From: Rhizopus arrhizus
Taxonomy: Eukaryota; Mucoromycota; Mucoromycetes; Mucorales; Rhizopodaceae
Length of the DNA: 64,000 nucleotides
Assembly: GCA_024220505.1 (NCBI GenBank)
Contig: JAKZZE010000003.1
Location: 1,426,001 to 1,490,000, forward strand
Direction of reading: 5' to 3'
In this document: piece after piece, positions 1 through 10,959 of the stretch
Layout of the letters: each line of letters begins with the position of its first letter
Numbering within the stretch: the stretch's first letter is position 1
Translations under genes and position numbers: made by a program
Notes under the pieces: generated by a model
Told to the model about the DNA's origin: nothing
Database searches by the model: none
What the model saw: the letters and a program-made list of their open reading frames with translations, nothing else

Positions 1-900
1 ATTTGGATGGCAGTTGGCTGAGTGAACGTTGGTAATGATGAGCTTGAGAAAGAATAATTCCTTACGTAGTAAAAAGGTACTCGTAGCGTGCCTCTCATGG
101 CATTTACATAGGTTTTGGGAGAGAGCCGCCTGTGTATTGTCCAGATTGAATCTCTCTGACCTGGAAATTAGGTGAAAAGTGGAAAAGGATTATGGACTTT
201 TTTTTTTTCAATTCGTATAGTTTATAACGATCCTATTTTTGTTTCTTGTTTTTCAAGTGGAATTGATGCTTCATACAGCACAAAGCGTTGTTGATCGTAA
301 CCAGTACTTTCTCATTTACTTGGTTTAGGCAAACACCCTCTCAGACAGATCCTTTGTCTCCCTTTCCGAATTTGCTATCCAGCTACAATTCGTATTCGTT
401 TCATTCTGTATCTCTTATTTCGTCATTAGCCCTTTATACGTTTGATCCCCTTTGAAGTCCATGCCCTACGTCACCAAAAGTCATCTCTGTCCTATCTATT
501 ATCTTTCGAAAAACAACTTTTGGATTGGTTGCCTCAGAACTCAAAATGATGTCTACTATATACCTTTTCCTCCTTATGTATTCATTTTTTTTTTTTTTTT
601 CACTTTGGATCCTAAAAAGTAATTTTGATTTCCTCATGCCCCTTTTGGCTTGACTCGGGCGATTAGAATGTATTGAAGGCACCGTACACTTATTGAAGTG
701 TATGTAAATAATATACCATCTTCATATTTTCAACCTTGTTTTCAATTGCTGAGAAAGCCTTTTATTATAGGGCAGCGATTTTAAAATTCTCTAATTCCCC
801 TTAAATGTCTGAAATGTGAATAATAAACCTTGCACTATTCATCATAATTTATCCTTTAGAGGAAAAGAAAAAGAGATAGAGAGGGTATATCAGTGTATGT
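1..900. other. no recognisable gene
   Basis: No reading frame here looks like a conserved protein. The minus-strand frame at 434-682 has a run of lysines and no family I recognise. On the minus strand around 1-165 there is a stretch of about 50 codons without a stop, which could be old transposon sequence, but I cannot name it. Confidence 0.4.
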
Positions 901-1113
901 TTATTTTTCTTGTGTGTCATTCTTTGTAATCTCTGGTTCTTGCTTAGTTACTTCTTGAAGAAGAGCGTCTATTTTAACCTGCAACAAATCAGCTTTTGTT
1001 TCTACTTCAGTCATCAAGTTTTCTGCTCCTTCTATTTCCTTTAACCATTTTTGTAAGTCAAGATCTTGATCAGTCGTGAATTCTTCACTTGGACTTGTAA
1101 TTGAAGGCGACAT
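901..1113 (-). CDS. small coiled-coil protein, unknown function
   Basis: This is a 70-residue acidic protein starting at MSPSITSPSEEF. Residues 18-55 form a continuous heptad-like helix with regular leucines (for example LQKWLKEIEGAENLM), so a coiled coil or small complex subunit is likely. I start it at 1113 because a pyrimidine-rich leader precedes that ATG. The frame is open for 20 more codons upstream, but these encode a hydrophobic run that looks like untranslated leader. No intron is needed. I do not recognise the family; the shape would suit a BLOC-like, kinetochore or dynein-associated subunit, but nothing in the sequence decides. Confidence 0.5.
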   Translation of the reverse strand: MSPSITSPSEEFTTDQDLDLQKWLKEIEGAENLMTEVETKADLLQVKIDALLQEVTKQEPEITKNDTQEK

Positions 1114-1303
1114 GTTTAACAAAAGAAAGAAAAGAGTAAGAAAACACTCCGCTGCAGTTAATTTAAAATACAATCAGACTTAAAGATAGCAATATGTTTG
1201 CTTCTTCATAAACAATATAACATTATACTAATACATATGCAGTCAAATTGCTTACTTCAACTTTTATTATTCATGATATTGAGTTAAAAAAGGTTCACAG
1301 GCA

Positions 1304-1650
1304 GCTTATTTCAAATCCTTTGATGCTTTCTATCTTTTATTTGGTATTTTGATGTTGACACCGCCTCTAAAGATTAGGTCCTTTGACAAGGCAACTTTGA
1401 AAGAGGATAATAGAGTGCTTTATCTATTCAGACATAATATTACTAATAGCCTTTATTTCTCTCTTTATTATTTACTTTTCTCTTTTTCGTTTCTTTTCTT
1501 TCTTATTCACTTTTGGAAATCATGCTCTTGGGTAAGAGCCTGACAATAGAAAATAGGCTTCATTTTTAACCAGCAGTATTTAATTAGGAACAAGAAAGAA
1601 ATACTAAGGCTAAAAAAGATATATTACTGATGCTCTTGTTGTCTTGAACA
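1304..1650 (+). repeat. dispersed repeat, copy A of an inverted pair
   Basis: About 345 bases here are nearly identical to the reverse complement of 10115-10460, with roughly 15 visible differences. Similarity fades on both sides. A 64-codon frame at 1349-1543 is matched in the other copy, but it is T-rich and hydrophobic, so it is probably just part of the repeat. No TG...CA ends or terminal inverted repeats are obvious, so it could be a solo terminal repeat, a MITE or another short element. Confidence 0.75.
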
Positions 1651-2560
1651 GTATGAATAGTCCTTGCAGATTTTACATGTTTATTTTAGGTTATGATTTG
1701 CTTTAGATTTTCTACATAAAAAAAAAGGCTTAACTATCAACATTATCATTGGAACTGATGATAAAGCTTTTACAGGTCGAAAAAACTAGCTAGCATTTTT
1801 TTTTCTGAGATGGTCAATCTGTTTTTAACAAAGTCTGCAATTTTGACACATAGTTCCTAACTATACTAATCAAAGGTTGTCATTTTACACTAGTTCATAA
1901 TGAATGTACTCTATAGCAAATGATAAGACATAAAACTATGTTACACTATCTGCTATTGTATGTAATGACTTATGTACGGTTAAATAAGGCGTTGTACGAT
2001 AGATCATGTATTTCTATCACAAGGTTTATGCAAAACTGTAATTTTTGATTGAAATTAAAAGGTGTTTTTGTACAACATTAATCCAGAAAACCACTTTGTT
2101 GAAATGATTTTTAAGATCGTTTTATTTGGGCGATGATAGAGTGATAAAACACAATTGGACACCAATCCGATACAGCATACATATTCATATGATTTTCACT
2201 ATGACAAGTTGCATCGTTATAGAATGATTGAATAAACGTGCTAATACTTGTGTTCCCTTTTCGATCTCAGTGAGTTTGTGTAAAATGAAACTAAAAAGGT
2301 ATGCTTTATGAAGACAATTTGAAGCGGATAAACGCATCCTTTTATGTCATTTATTTGTGGCAATAATAGTGAGCATAAAAGAGAAAAGGAAAACGGAAGA
2401 AATTGGCACGATTGATGGTGTTTAACAACTAATAAAAGAGTATTTTATGGATTCAAAGTACGCCAAATAGCTCCAAAAAGACAAATATTTCAATTTCCTT
2501 TCTCTCTCTCTTTCTTTCTTTCTTTTTTGAAATTGAGATACAACAAATGGCACAAGTACT
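1651..2560. other. intergenic, nothing recognised
   Basis: AT-rich sequence without a convincing frame. A CT-rich tract (about 2500-2526) lies just upstream of the Cys-rich membrane protein gene and is probably its 5' leader or promoter. Confidence 0.5.
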
Positions 2561-3319
2561 ATGCAGCGACTATTTATCTTGTCAATAATAATTTATTATG
2601 CCAATTGTATTCCATTTGAATGTATGTTTCCTTGTGTTAATGACCAAGTATGTGAAATAACAAACAGCTTCATAAAGTGCACCAACAAGACAATTACAAC
2701 AGAGTAAGACAGAATAGAAATCATAGAACAAATAATCTAATTTGTGTTCCCTGTTTAAAGATGGATCCTAAAAAATGCAACGTCGTTACCAGAATTTGTT
2801 GGTAACACGGTCAGTTTGGGTCAGACTTGCACGAGAGTTCCGATGCCAAATACAACTTGGTATCCAAATACTACCAACGCAAACCCTTATGATCAATACC
2901 TAAGTAATTGTGAAAATTCTCTTTACTGTGATATATCTGGTTTATGCGCTCAAAGGCTAAAACATGGTGAAGTTTGTGCATCTTCTAATCAGTGTGCGAA
3001 TATGGTGTGTGTCAATCAAACTTGTCAACTTGGACAGCATTATTACCAGTCAATGACCAACACAATTCATATTGCGATTTACGTAGTCTGTGTTTTATTG
3101 TTTATTGGTGTCATGATAGGCATTTATTTTGTATCAGGATATATAAAGAAAAGGAAGATGAAGCAGAAAGGCATGAATCAATCAATGTCATCTAAACCTG
3201 AGGATCAACAACAAACAGTATTCAATATACTTGATGCTAATTTTAACAACGAAACAACAATACATTCCCAAATGAGCAGTACTAAATCTCACCCTCCTCC
3301 TCCTCCTTATTTTCCTTAA
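2561..3319 (+). CDS. Cys-rich single-pass membrane protein with PPPY tail
   Basis: Spliced as join(2561..2703,2761..3319), 233 aa; the 57-nt intron has a GTAAGA donor and the phase fits exactly. Exon 1 supplies a signal peptide (MQRLFILSIIIYYANC) and the first cysteines. The predicted outside part (about 17-148) holds about 13 cysteines and several N-glycosylation sequons (NTT, NKT, NQT). One transmembrane segment covers about 150-175 (IAIYVVCVLLFIGVMIGIYF), followed by a basic stop-transfer KKRKMK and a cytoplasmic tail of about 55 residues. The tail ends in HPPPPPYFP, which contains a PPxY motif of the kind bound by WW domains of Rsp5/NEDD4 ligases. Similar architectures in fungi are cell-surface sensors or adhesion proteins, but I do not recognise this family. 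The track frame lacks a true ATG, which is why exon 1 is easily missed. Confidence 0.75.
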
Positions 3320-3650
3320 TGGATTCATCTAATATACCCTACTCAACTACACGCGTATTGATTGGTTTTTATACTACTAAAGATATAGATTAAAAAAGAA
3401 CACTACAAATTATATAAAATAGCTCCTTAACTTTTAATCAACGTTCTTTTTTAATACTTATTCAAATTGAAACATACTATCTTCAAAAAGAACAAGTCAT
3501 TGTTCTTTAAGCAAACCATTTGAACTCCTTTATTTAACGCGTTTCAATCGTTGAAATCCATATCGAGTTTTAAAACAAGCCATTATTAATAAACACATGC
3601 ACTTGGGATGTAAAAGAAATAAGAATTATATTTGAGGAGTATTGTATGAT

Positions 3651-3783
3651 ACAGTGGTTCCATTACCAGTTTGTGGATTTTACAAAAAAAAATACAGGGC
3701 TTTTAAAATAAAAATTGGGGACTAACAAAGAAATTTGCTACGATTATTCCATATAATTTCATAAAAAATGAAATCGTTAACTC
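3651..3783 (+). repeat. transposon terminus relic (DD34E-type family)
   Basis: This segment begins ACAGTGGTTCCATTACCAG and aligns along its length with 19695-19812 (ACAGTGCTTCCACTGCCAA), down to a shared AAAAATGAAATCGTT. Both start after T(A)C-like bases, as Tc1/mariner ends do. It looks like the left end plus the beginning of a transposase leader, cut off soon after. Confidence 0.6.
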
Positions 3784-3942
3784 AGTGACCGCAATGCCAG
3801 TTGACAGTTTTTTAAGTATTAGTATCTCCCAAAGACTGATACAGTGTTTTAGTCTAACAAGGGACGATCTGGCCCGAGAATGAGACGTAATATTATTTTT
3901 TTCTTTTTCTTTTCCGAGACGAAATAGCTTCATAGGTTAGCA

Positions 3943-4276
3943 TTATTTTTTAAGACTAATTTGAGACGATACATCTTTTCCAGAAAACTTAGTATCTAAT
4001 CCAGTCTTGAAAATCACTGACATCAACTGTTTGGCAGGCCACAAAGATACGAGGCACAACCTTGTTTTTCTTATCCAATGGGCTTCTTTAAACATTACTT
4101 TTAAATTTTGCTCAACACTATTCCATAGAATGCAAGAAAGGGAAATCAAGGACTTACAACATCTTTTGTTTATAGCTTCCTCAAGAAAACAAGAGTGACA
4201 AATTCTACAGCTGTCCATATCCACAAAAATGCCTTTTGAAGCTAAAATACATGAAGGATGGATACAAGCTTGAAGC
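3943..4276 (-). pseudogene. Cys-rich coding fragment, unknown
   Basis: On the minus strand an open frame of about 110 codons follows a good 3' splice site (TTGTAAATTGCAG, ending at 4277) and runs to a stop at 3943. It contains a cluster of cysteines (CIHPSC, then CRICHSC, then CC) suggestive of a zinc-binding module, followed by a basic/hydrophobic part. No start codon or upstream exon could be joined, and neighbours are transposon relics, so I treat it as an exon of a broken or unrecognised gene. Confidence 0.3.
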
Positions 4277-4342
4277 CTGCAATTTACAAATTAACACACA
4301 CAAAGAGCAGGTATATATAATGATAAGCCAAACGATATTTCT

Positions 4343-4552
4343 TTATCTCTGTAAAATGAGGTTCACAAATTTTTGCATGATGAATGTATTATGGGCCATA
4401 TTGTAACAAATGTAGCCAAGCATATTGCCAGCAACGATAGCATAAGCTATGGAAGAAGGAAACGCGATATGAGCAAGCTTAATCCAAGGAATTACCAAAA
4501 ATACAAAAAAAGTAAGCGATACAACAAGCCTCAATCTAACGAGGTTTTGCAA
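4343..4552 (-). pseudogene. fatty acid 2-hydroxylase-like fragment
   Basis: The minus-strand frame encodes a membrane-like stretch with PWIKLAHIAFPSSIAYAI and AGNMLGYICYNMAH. This resembles the last membrane region and first histidine of sterol/ceramide fatty-acid hydroxylases (Scs7/FA2H family), where the consensus is roughly GYICYDxTHYFLHH. Here the THYFLHH histidine box is degraded to MAHNTF and the following catalytic region is absent, so the fragment cannot be an active enzyme. It is probably a duplicated, decayed piece of a host gene. Assignment is from memory of the family and is moderate at best. Confidence 0.4.
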
Positions 4553-5447
4553 ATAAATAAGACGTTATAATATAAGGCTAGTATCCTATATTAAATACAA
4601 CTAATCTCTGTAATACGGTTCTCTTACCATAAATTCACTCATTTGAATATTACACATAGACCTAACTAGTATGAAGCATACTTGCTATTTGTACATTTGT
4701 TTTATCACTGCTAGTTATTGCTTCATTCAACATTTTTACTGTGGTCATTTGTAGTTCCATCCACTTATTGTTGCTGTCAGTAAAGTTAAACTAAGTGTAG
4801 AATGTTAGTTTGTAATTTTATATGAAACGTCCTGAGACAATCGAAGATATTACGTTTGCTAACTCCATACACCACTTAAAAATAATAGGATCTACATCGT
4901 AACATTTTTTGTTTGTAAATGTTGGTATCAAAGTGCTATGTAATTCAATTCCTAAGTATTTGCTCACAGAATCCTTGATATCCTCAGAAAAAAGATAAAT
5001 ACAATTCAAGGAGCTATTAGTTAATCAAAGAAGAGTTAGAGCGAGCTTGAGGGCTTTGCAATTTACACCTACAGCAGCCGTAAATCAGAAACTTGATTGA
5101 CATCGTCTTTGATGAGTCCTAATGAACGTCGCCTGAACTCTTTAGGTTCTTTCATCGTTATTGAGTTGTCAGAAGACTTCCATAAAAAAGCAAGGCTAAT
5201 GGTTATTAATAATCCACTCAATTTATATAAAATTTTTACTAATTGATTATCTTCATGTGATATTGACGCTATACTTTATTACACGTTTAGGATGATAACT
5301 CGTAGATCTATAACTGTCATTAAATTCGTTTTCCTTCTGTTCATTAGTATTAGATACGATAGTAGCTTTTAAAATTCCATTAGCATTCTTTGCAACCAAA
5401 CCTCCATGTATTCTATAAGTCTCTTGTAGGATCTTGTTGGTAGTATC
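4553..5447. other. intergenic with short unassigned frames
   Basis: A minus-strand frame at 4818-5009 (63 codons, containing FSEDIKDSVSKYLGIEL) has reasonable composition but no family that I recognise, and neither start nor splice partners could be found. About 5240-5447 may be the decayed upstream part of the LINE relic that follows. Confidence 0.35.
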
Positions 5448-5944
5448 TTGCTATTTTTAAGATTTAAGCTTAGAGCTATCTTGAAAGTATCTCCATCGTC
5501 AAGGGCCTTCTCTTTGTCTCCCCTTGAATTCTTCCGTCTATCAGTATCTTTCCTATCAAACATGTACTGTTCTGCACTTTTCACAGAAATCTTTCTAGTT
5601 GTTTCTTTTGTACCAGCAGCTTTCGCAATGTCTATTATCTCTTACTTTATAATAAAACTCCATGCCGTGCCGTGTTACACGAAATCCCTCCATTGTCCTT
5701 TCCCTGATGATGTCTGTGCTTTTTGTGGTGAATAGGGCTCTATTGAGCACCTTATTTTCTGGTGTACTCAAAAACTGCCTTTCGGTCAACAGTTTGGAAT
5801 AAATACTGTGCTCGCTCCTTTGATACCTATCAACTTGTTCAAGCTATCTTTTATTTGAATATACCCGCCACTTCTGTCCCGCCTTTACCTGAGCCTTACA
5901 TTGTTCTTTGTGCGACTTTTATCAATATTTGGAAAGCACACTGA
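5448..5944 (+). pseudogene. LINE ORF2 3' end remnant
   Basis: The plus strand encodes the carboxy-terminal region of a non-LTR retrotransposon polyprotein. After a connection region comes a zinc-binding pattern typical of the zf-RVT domain (CAFCGE, stop, GSIEHLIFWC), then a short tail with further stops. Several in-frame stops (for example just after CAFCGE) and the absence of reverse transcriptase motifs show it is a dead 5'-truncated copy, the usual state of LINE insertions. Confidence 0.55.
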
Positions 5945-7151
5945 CACTGCATGTCTGATAAAATTTCGTTTTGTGTTCCTCTTTTGCTCCTCACAACTGA
6001 CAAGCTTATCATTCAATTATATACCAAATGGCTTTCTACCCAAAGCTTTTCCACATTTGCTTTTCTCCATGTTAATTTTGGCATGTAAATTTTTCTATCT
6101 TTTAACAATAAAAAAAAGTGTAAAGTAGCTTTTATGCACAATTAATAAATCTTGGTCTACAAAGAAAAAATATAATAAAAGATATTTAATGCAAGAAATC
6201 AAATGTTTTATTAAGGTACCATAGTTCTTTGATAGAATGCCCCTTTAACTGATACCTACTATGACAAATCAAGTTATACTATATTTTTATGTGAAAAGGA
6301 TACATTATCACTGTATTACTTTTTTGTCCCAAGAAACCGATCAATTTGAATTGAATTATTTGACCAAAATAAAGTTTTCTATTTCAACCAACTTGAATCA
6401 AAAAAAATAATAAATTTTATTTAAAAATGTGATCAAATTATCAAATAAATATCCAAATGAGGTTGGGAAGCACTGTATGATCAACTTTACATAAAACTAA
6501 TGTTTCAACTTTCTTGCTACACAATTTATTTGTATGTGCTCATTTGCATATTTACCCGCTTAATGTTAATAATTTCCTAAAAAGGATTAGCTTGCAATCT
6601 ACTCAATGGGTAAGACATTTATAAACTCAACATTTTTCAATGTCTTCATATATCTAACAACCAGTTATCATCAGTAACCATTGTTTTTGTTTGACTATAT
6701 TTTATGTGTTTGTGTATGTGTGAGTATTCAGATTTATTAAATCAAATTAATATTCATTTTAATAAATTTTATAAATATTTCTTAACCTAACAATATCTAT
6801 TCCGTTTCTCCATCTTATTTTGCTTACAATTTTCTGTAATTAATAACACAGTATTTTGCTTATTTAATAATCCCAGCTTATTCTACTTTAATCTCTTCAT
6901 TTTCAAGGAGGATCAAAATAATCCTTTGAAATATCTAAATAATTGCCATTGTTCTTTAAAGCACACCTATTTAATGGCTTTAAAAGCATTTTCAATTGAT
7001 AAAATGTGTATATAAAATGGTGAGAAAAAAAGAAATACATTCGGCGTTTAAATATCTGATTTTTCTTTTTTTTTTTTTGCTTTAAAACTGTTATTTTGTT
7101 CTACTCCCTTTTTCTTTATTTTATTTTACTTTTTCCCTATAATCCGTATTA
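5945..7151. other. intergenic, one transposon end
   Basis: Very AT-rich and without a credible frame. It includes the terminus-like sequence at 6424-6478 and, at its right edge, pyrimidine-rich promoter or leader sequence of the RING ligase gene (about 7060-7150). Confidence 0.45.
6424..6478 (-). repeat. transposon terminus-like sequence
   Basis: Read on the minus strand this is ACAGTGCTTCCCAACCTCAT followed by an AT-rich run. It shares the ACAGTGCTTCC head with the ends at 3651 and 19695 and lies next to a TA. The rest is not similar to those copies, so it is a different or strongly diverged element; no partner end was found. Confidence 0.4.
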
Positions 7152-8165
7152 ATGAATTTCCTCGGTTTAATTATCTTTTATTTCTCTTGTGTTTATGCAG
7201 CAACATATGTGACGGTAAATAAAGTAAAAAATATAAACATGTCATATTATGCTTACAGTTACAAAGATATCAAATGAAACACTTCTTGATCATATTGCAG
7301 CATTTGGACCAAGAATATCTCTCAACGGTAAACTGGGATTCTTAGCAGAGCCAGTAACAGACCCAAATGGTTGCAATATTGTCGATCCGCCGTGTACAGA
7401 TTGGATTGCATTAGTAAAAAGAGGAGGATGTTCATTCGTTACTAAAGTACGCATGATGCAAAAGAGTGGAGCAGTAGCTGTTGTTGTAGGTGACTCTGAA
7501 AAATCAGGTTGGATTACAATGTTTTCTTCTGGTAAAAAAACAGGGAATCTATTTTACTATAAAAAGTAAAAATAACACTTTGTGTAATAGGTGATACATC
7601 GGATATTGTTATACCAAGCGTATTTTTAGCAAAAAATGAATATAATAGGATATTGCATTTATTAAAGTTATTGAAATCACCACTTATGATTGTATTACAA
7701 TCGAATGATGATACTGTGGATTGGTACTATAAAAGAAAAAAAAGGAGGAAATAGGGAAACTTTTTTATATTTACTCTGTACATATAGGCCAATAACAACT
7801 GATTTATTCTTCATCATCATCTTGTCACCGTGTATTATGCTACTCTTTACTTATATTTTATGGAAAATTAGACAATTCATTAGAATAAGAAAACAATTAG
7901 CTTCTGCTTCTGCTGTCTCAAAGCTTGGTATTAAAATATTTAATGAAAAAGAAGAAGAGAGCTGTTGTGCGATTTGTTTAGAAGACTATGAAAAAGGTAG
8001 TGAACTACGCTTACTGCCTTGTAATCACCAATTTCATACTTTTTGTGTCGATGCTTGGTTAATGACACAAAGAAAATTGGTAAAGTTAAATGTTTAAAAA
8101 GGAACTCAGCTAACATAATTCTACAGTGTCCAATTTGTAAACGCGATATTACATTGAGTGTGTAA
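7152..8165 (+). CDS. PA-TM-RING E3 ubiquitin ligase
   Basis: Spliced as join(7152..7214,7267..7531,7591..7723,7788..8079,8127..8165), 263 aa. The order is signal peptide ([16 protein letters not shown]), protease-associated domain (about 20-145, with [18 protein letters not shown] and GAVAVVVGD), one membrane helix (about 155-180) and a C-terminal RING-H2 finger (about 212-257). The RING reads CAICLEDY...[15 protein letters not shown]...CPICK, with all eight ligands present; the last CPIC comes from the fifth exon. This is the architecture of RNF13/GRAIL-type ligases that ubiquitinate membrane cargo in endosomes or the vacuole. The first intron acceptor (ACAAAG at 7266) is chosen over a better-looking CAG at 7258 because only it keeps the frame. 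It lies alone between transposon relics. Confidence 0.88.
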
Positions 8166-8749
8166 GAAAAAAGTGTGTGAAACAGCGAATTACATTTGTA
8201 AATAAATTGATATATAATTATTTTGTATTTAGAATAACAATAAAACTTCCAAAATCAATAGATGATGTGTTGTAAGAATGAACTCTAAGATAAAAAAGAC
8301 TTGTTACCAATAAATTGGTAAAAAGGGGGTTTTTTTTTTCTAAGGAAAATTAAAAATGGAAACAGTTTAATCCTGCGTATAAACTCAGAATTGCTGAAGA
8401 AGAAATTCGCGATTAACGAAAATAAGCTTTACTGATTTCTTTTCATTATGTCAAAAGTTATATTTGTATTTACATAAAAGTTGAACATTAACTTGGCTGA
8501 ATATTAGTGCTTTATTATTTATACCTTTTACAAGTGTTAATAATAAATTTACAAACAGGTATCATTTTAGATACAAAGATCAGTAAGTTTAATCTGTTAA
8601 TAAACTCAGATTAATAAAGGTGAAAAGTGGTGTGAGCTTGCTTTGTGGGTTTCATATTCTTTGGACAAATTCACAGACCATAAAATGGAGGCTTCTAAAA
8701 ATGAATGTATTGCTGCTTCTGCTGCAGTTAATTCTAATTAACAAGTACT

Positions 8750-8812
<63 letters not shown>

Positions 8813-10114
8813 AGTGGAAACCCATAGGCCAATCCTATTTGTGCACGGAGCAGCAGAATGAAGGATTCAAAATCTGGGTATAAGGACGACAAAGGCTGCA
8901 AGAAAAGCCAATATGGACTCATTAATTACTAATTGGAATATGAGGCGGTACGAAAAAGATGAGGACAAGAATTTGCTTTTGAAGAACACAGAGACAACAT
9001 GTGCACATGTAAAATACATACTATTTTCCTTATAAAGAATATAGAAAATAATTCTCTTTTAGTTTTATTAAAGGTAATGAATAAGCTTTACAAAAAATTT
9101 GAAGGTTCTAAGGGCACCAAAACTGTTTCAAATGACTACATTAGAAAGAGAGTGCACTCTGTCATTCAAAGAAGCAAAAAAAAAAAAAAAAAAAAAAATC
9201 ATTATAGCGCAACGGCTGTAAAAAACTCGAATGTTCGTGTCACGAACCTTGCCTGAATTCATACAGAACAAAACTTTTATCAAGCACTACCAAAAGCATA
9301 CAAATAGTCCAGTATTTCTCATCTTTTTGACTTACTTACCTTCTTATCCACTTTATTTTTTGATTATCTTTAAATATCTATCATTCAAAGCAAATCTCTT
9401 ATTATTTTTACTTTTAACATCAATATCAGGAAGTCTTCTGAAGCTAATATACTTCATTATAAACTTTTTTTTTATTTTAATTTATTCAAAACAGTGCTAT
9501 CTACTTAACAAGATCTGGTGGTCATTGAACACAAACAACTCATACTCAAATTGTAATCTTTTCTTAAACCAACTCTTGCACAAATTTTTATTCTCATATC
9601 AAGAATTTTCTAAATCAAGCCTATTTAACATTATGAAAGCCTTACAAACTCTAATATCACAGCATGAGGAAAAGCAATAAGAAGTTTTTGAGAAAAAAGA
9701 CGTTGGATAACCAAATGATAACAAAGTGATATGGATTTCATATTAAACTACTGGATCATTAACAAAGTTAGATTTAACATGAGCCTATTACCTACAAAGG
9801 ATTGGCTAGCTAAGAGAAGTTTCGTCAATGTCAAATTCCCGACGCAGCATGGGGTACCAGCAATAATCCTTGGAGCTATCTTTATATGATTGTTAAAATC
9901 CTATCTATGCTTTTAAAGCTCTTCCAAGAACAAGAAAATTATCCTCTAAATCGCCAAAAACCGAGGAAAAGAAACAATTTAAAAGAACGTAAACATAGCA
10001 TCACCGAGACTTCACAGACAAAGCCATGGATGGTTTTAATGAATATAATATGAAAAGCTCTCACTTAGTAATGAATAATGCATTCATTTATTTTATAGAC
10101 GGCTTAGAGGGTTA
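8166..10114. other. low-complexity intergenic region
   Basis: Contains A tracts of 60 (8752-8811) and 23 bases (9176-9198) and short frames that run through them. A 149-codon frame at 9231-9680 is hydrophobic and AT-driven and has no recognisable domain, so I do not call it. Around 8820-9010 there is a frame of about 55 codons with KDEDKNLLLKNTE that may be old transposon coding sequence. Confidence 0.4.
8752..8811 (+). repeat. poly-A tract, 60 bases
   Basis: Sixty consecutive A residues. There is no target-site duplication or retroposed gene that I can recognise next to it, so a retroposon tail is possible but unproven. Its length in the assembly may not be exact. Confidence 0.8.
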
Positions 10115-10460
10115 TTCAAGATAACAAGAGTATCAGTAATATATCTTTTGTAGTCTTAGTATTTCTTTCTTGTTCCTAATTAAATACTGCTGGTTAAAAA
10201 TGAAGCCTATTTTCTATTGTCAGGCTCTTGCCCAAGAGCATGATTTCCAAAAGTGAATAAGAGAGAAAAGAAACGAAAAAGAGAAAAGTAAATAATAAAG
10301 AGAGAAATAAAGGCTATTAGTAATGTTATGTCTGAATAGATAAAGCACTCTATTATCCTCTTTCAAAGTTGCCTTGTCAAAGGACCTAATCTTTAGTGGC
10401 CGTGTCAACATCAAAATACCAAATAAAAGATAGAAAGCACCAAAGGATTTGAAACAAGTT
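10115..10460 (-). repeat. dispersed repeat, copy B of an inverted pair
   Basis: Reverse-complement partner of 1304-1650 at about 95 per cent identity by eye. Differences include a C for T and an A for G in the shared 64-codon frame (10220-10414). On the plus strand a 67-base A tract follows 34 bases after the repeat edge. The two copies are 8.5 kb apart in opposite orientation, so they cannot be the two LTRs of one element. Confidence 0.75.
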
Positions 10461-10491
10461 ATCTATGAGTTCACAGACGTCTTTTTTTTTT

Positions 10492-10493
<2 letters not shown>

Positions 10494-10560
<67 letters not shown>
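10494..10560 (+). repeat. poly-A tract, 67 bases
   Basis: Sixty-seven consecutive A residues next to repeat copy B. If read with copy B on the minus strand it is a poly-T preceding the repeat, which argues against it being that repeat's own tail. Confidence 0.8.
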
Positions 10561-10561
<1 letters not shown>

Positions 10562-10959
10562 ATACTTCATTTGTAACTGAACATAATGAGCATGCATTTT
10601 ACCATGAAAACAGTTAAAGCGAGCAAGAGCAATGATATAATGAAATGAGAGGTAGTTTATTCCTTTACTTTAAAGCAAAATATTTCAGTACCGGTCTTTG
10701 ATATCAATCATGTAGGGTTGATCAAGAGATGAAGACACTAGCTAAAAAATGCTAAAAGGAAAGATAGGAAGGCTATACAATATTTATAAAAACGAAAATA
10801 AAAAGGATTTTCATACCAGCTTAAGATTAAGGTTTAAAAGATGCATTGGTTAATAGAATAACAAGCTTTGCTGAATGTATCATTTTAAAAGGATCGTAAA
10901 TGGGATCTACATGCAAAGAAGACCAAAAAAAAAGGGAAAAAAGGAAAAAAAGGTTCAGC

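Noticed and set aside
434..682. 82-codon minus-strand frame
   Set aside because: Lys/Arg-rich, runs through a T tract and shows no domain or start context.
1349..1543. 64-codon frame conserved in both inverted repeat copies
   Set aside because: Conservation is explained by the DNA repeat itself; substitutions are few and the frame is only a poly-pyrimidine translation.
8620..8922. Frames on both strands at the long A tract
   Set aside because: They are poly-Lys and poly-Phe translations of a homopolymer.
9231..9680. 149-codon frame with hydrophobic stretches
   Set aside because: Composition follows local T-richness, no domain, no promoter features, and it lies in low-complexity sequence.
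1304..10460. Repeat pair as LTRs of a retrotransposon
   Set aside because: They are in opposite orientation, lack TG...CA ends, and the segment between has no gag or pol.
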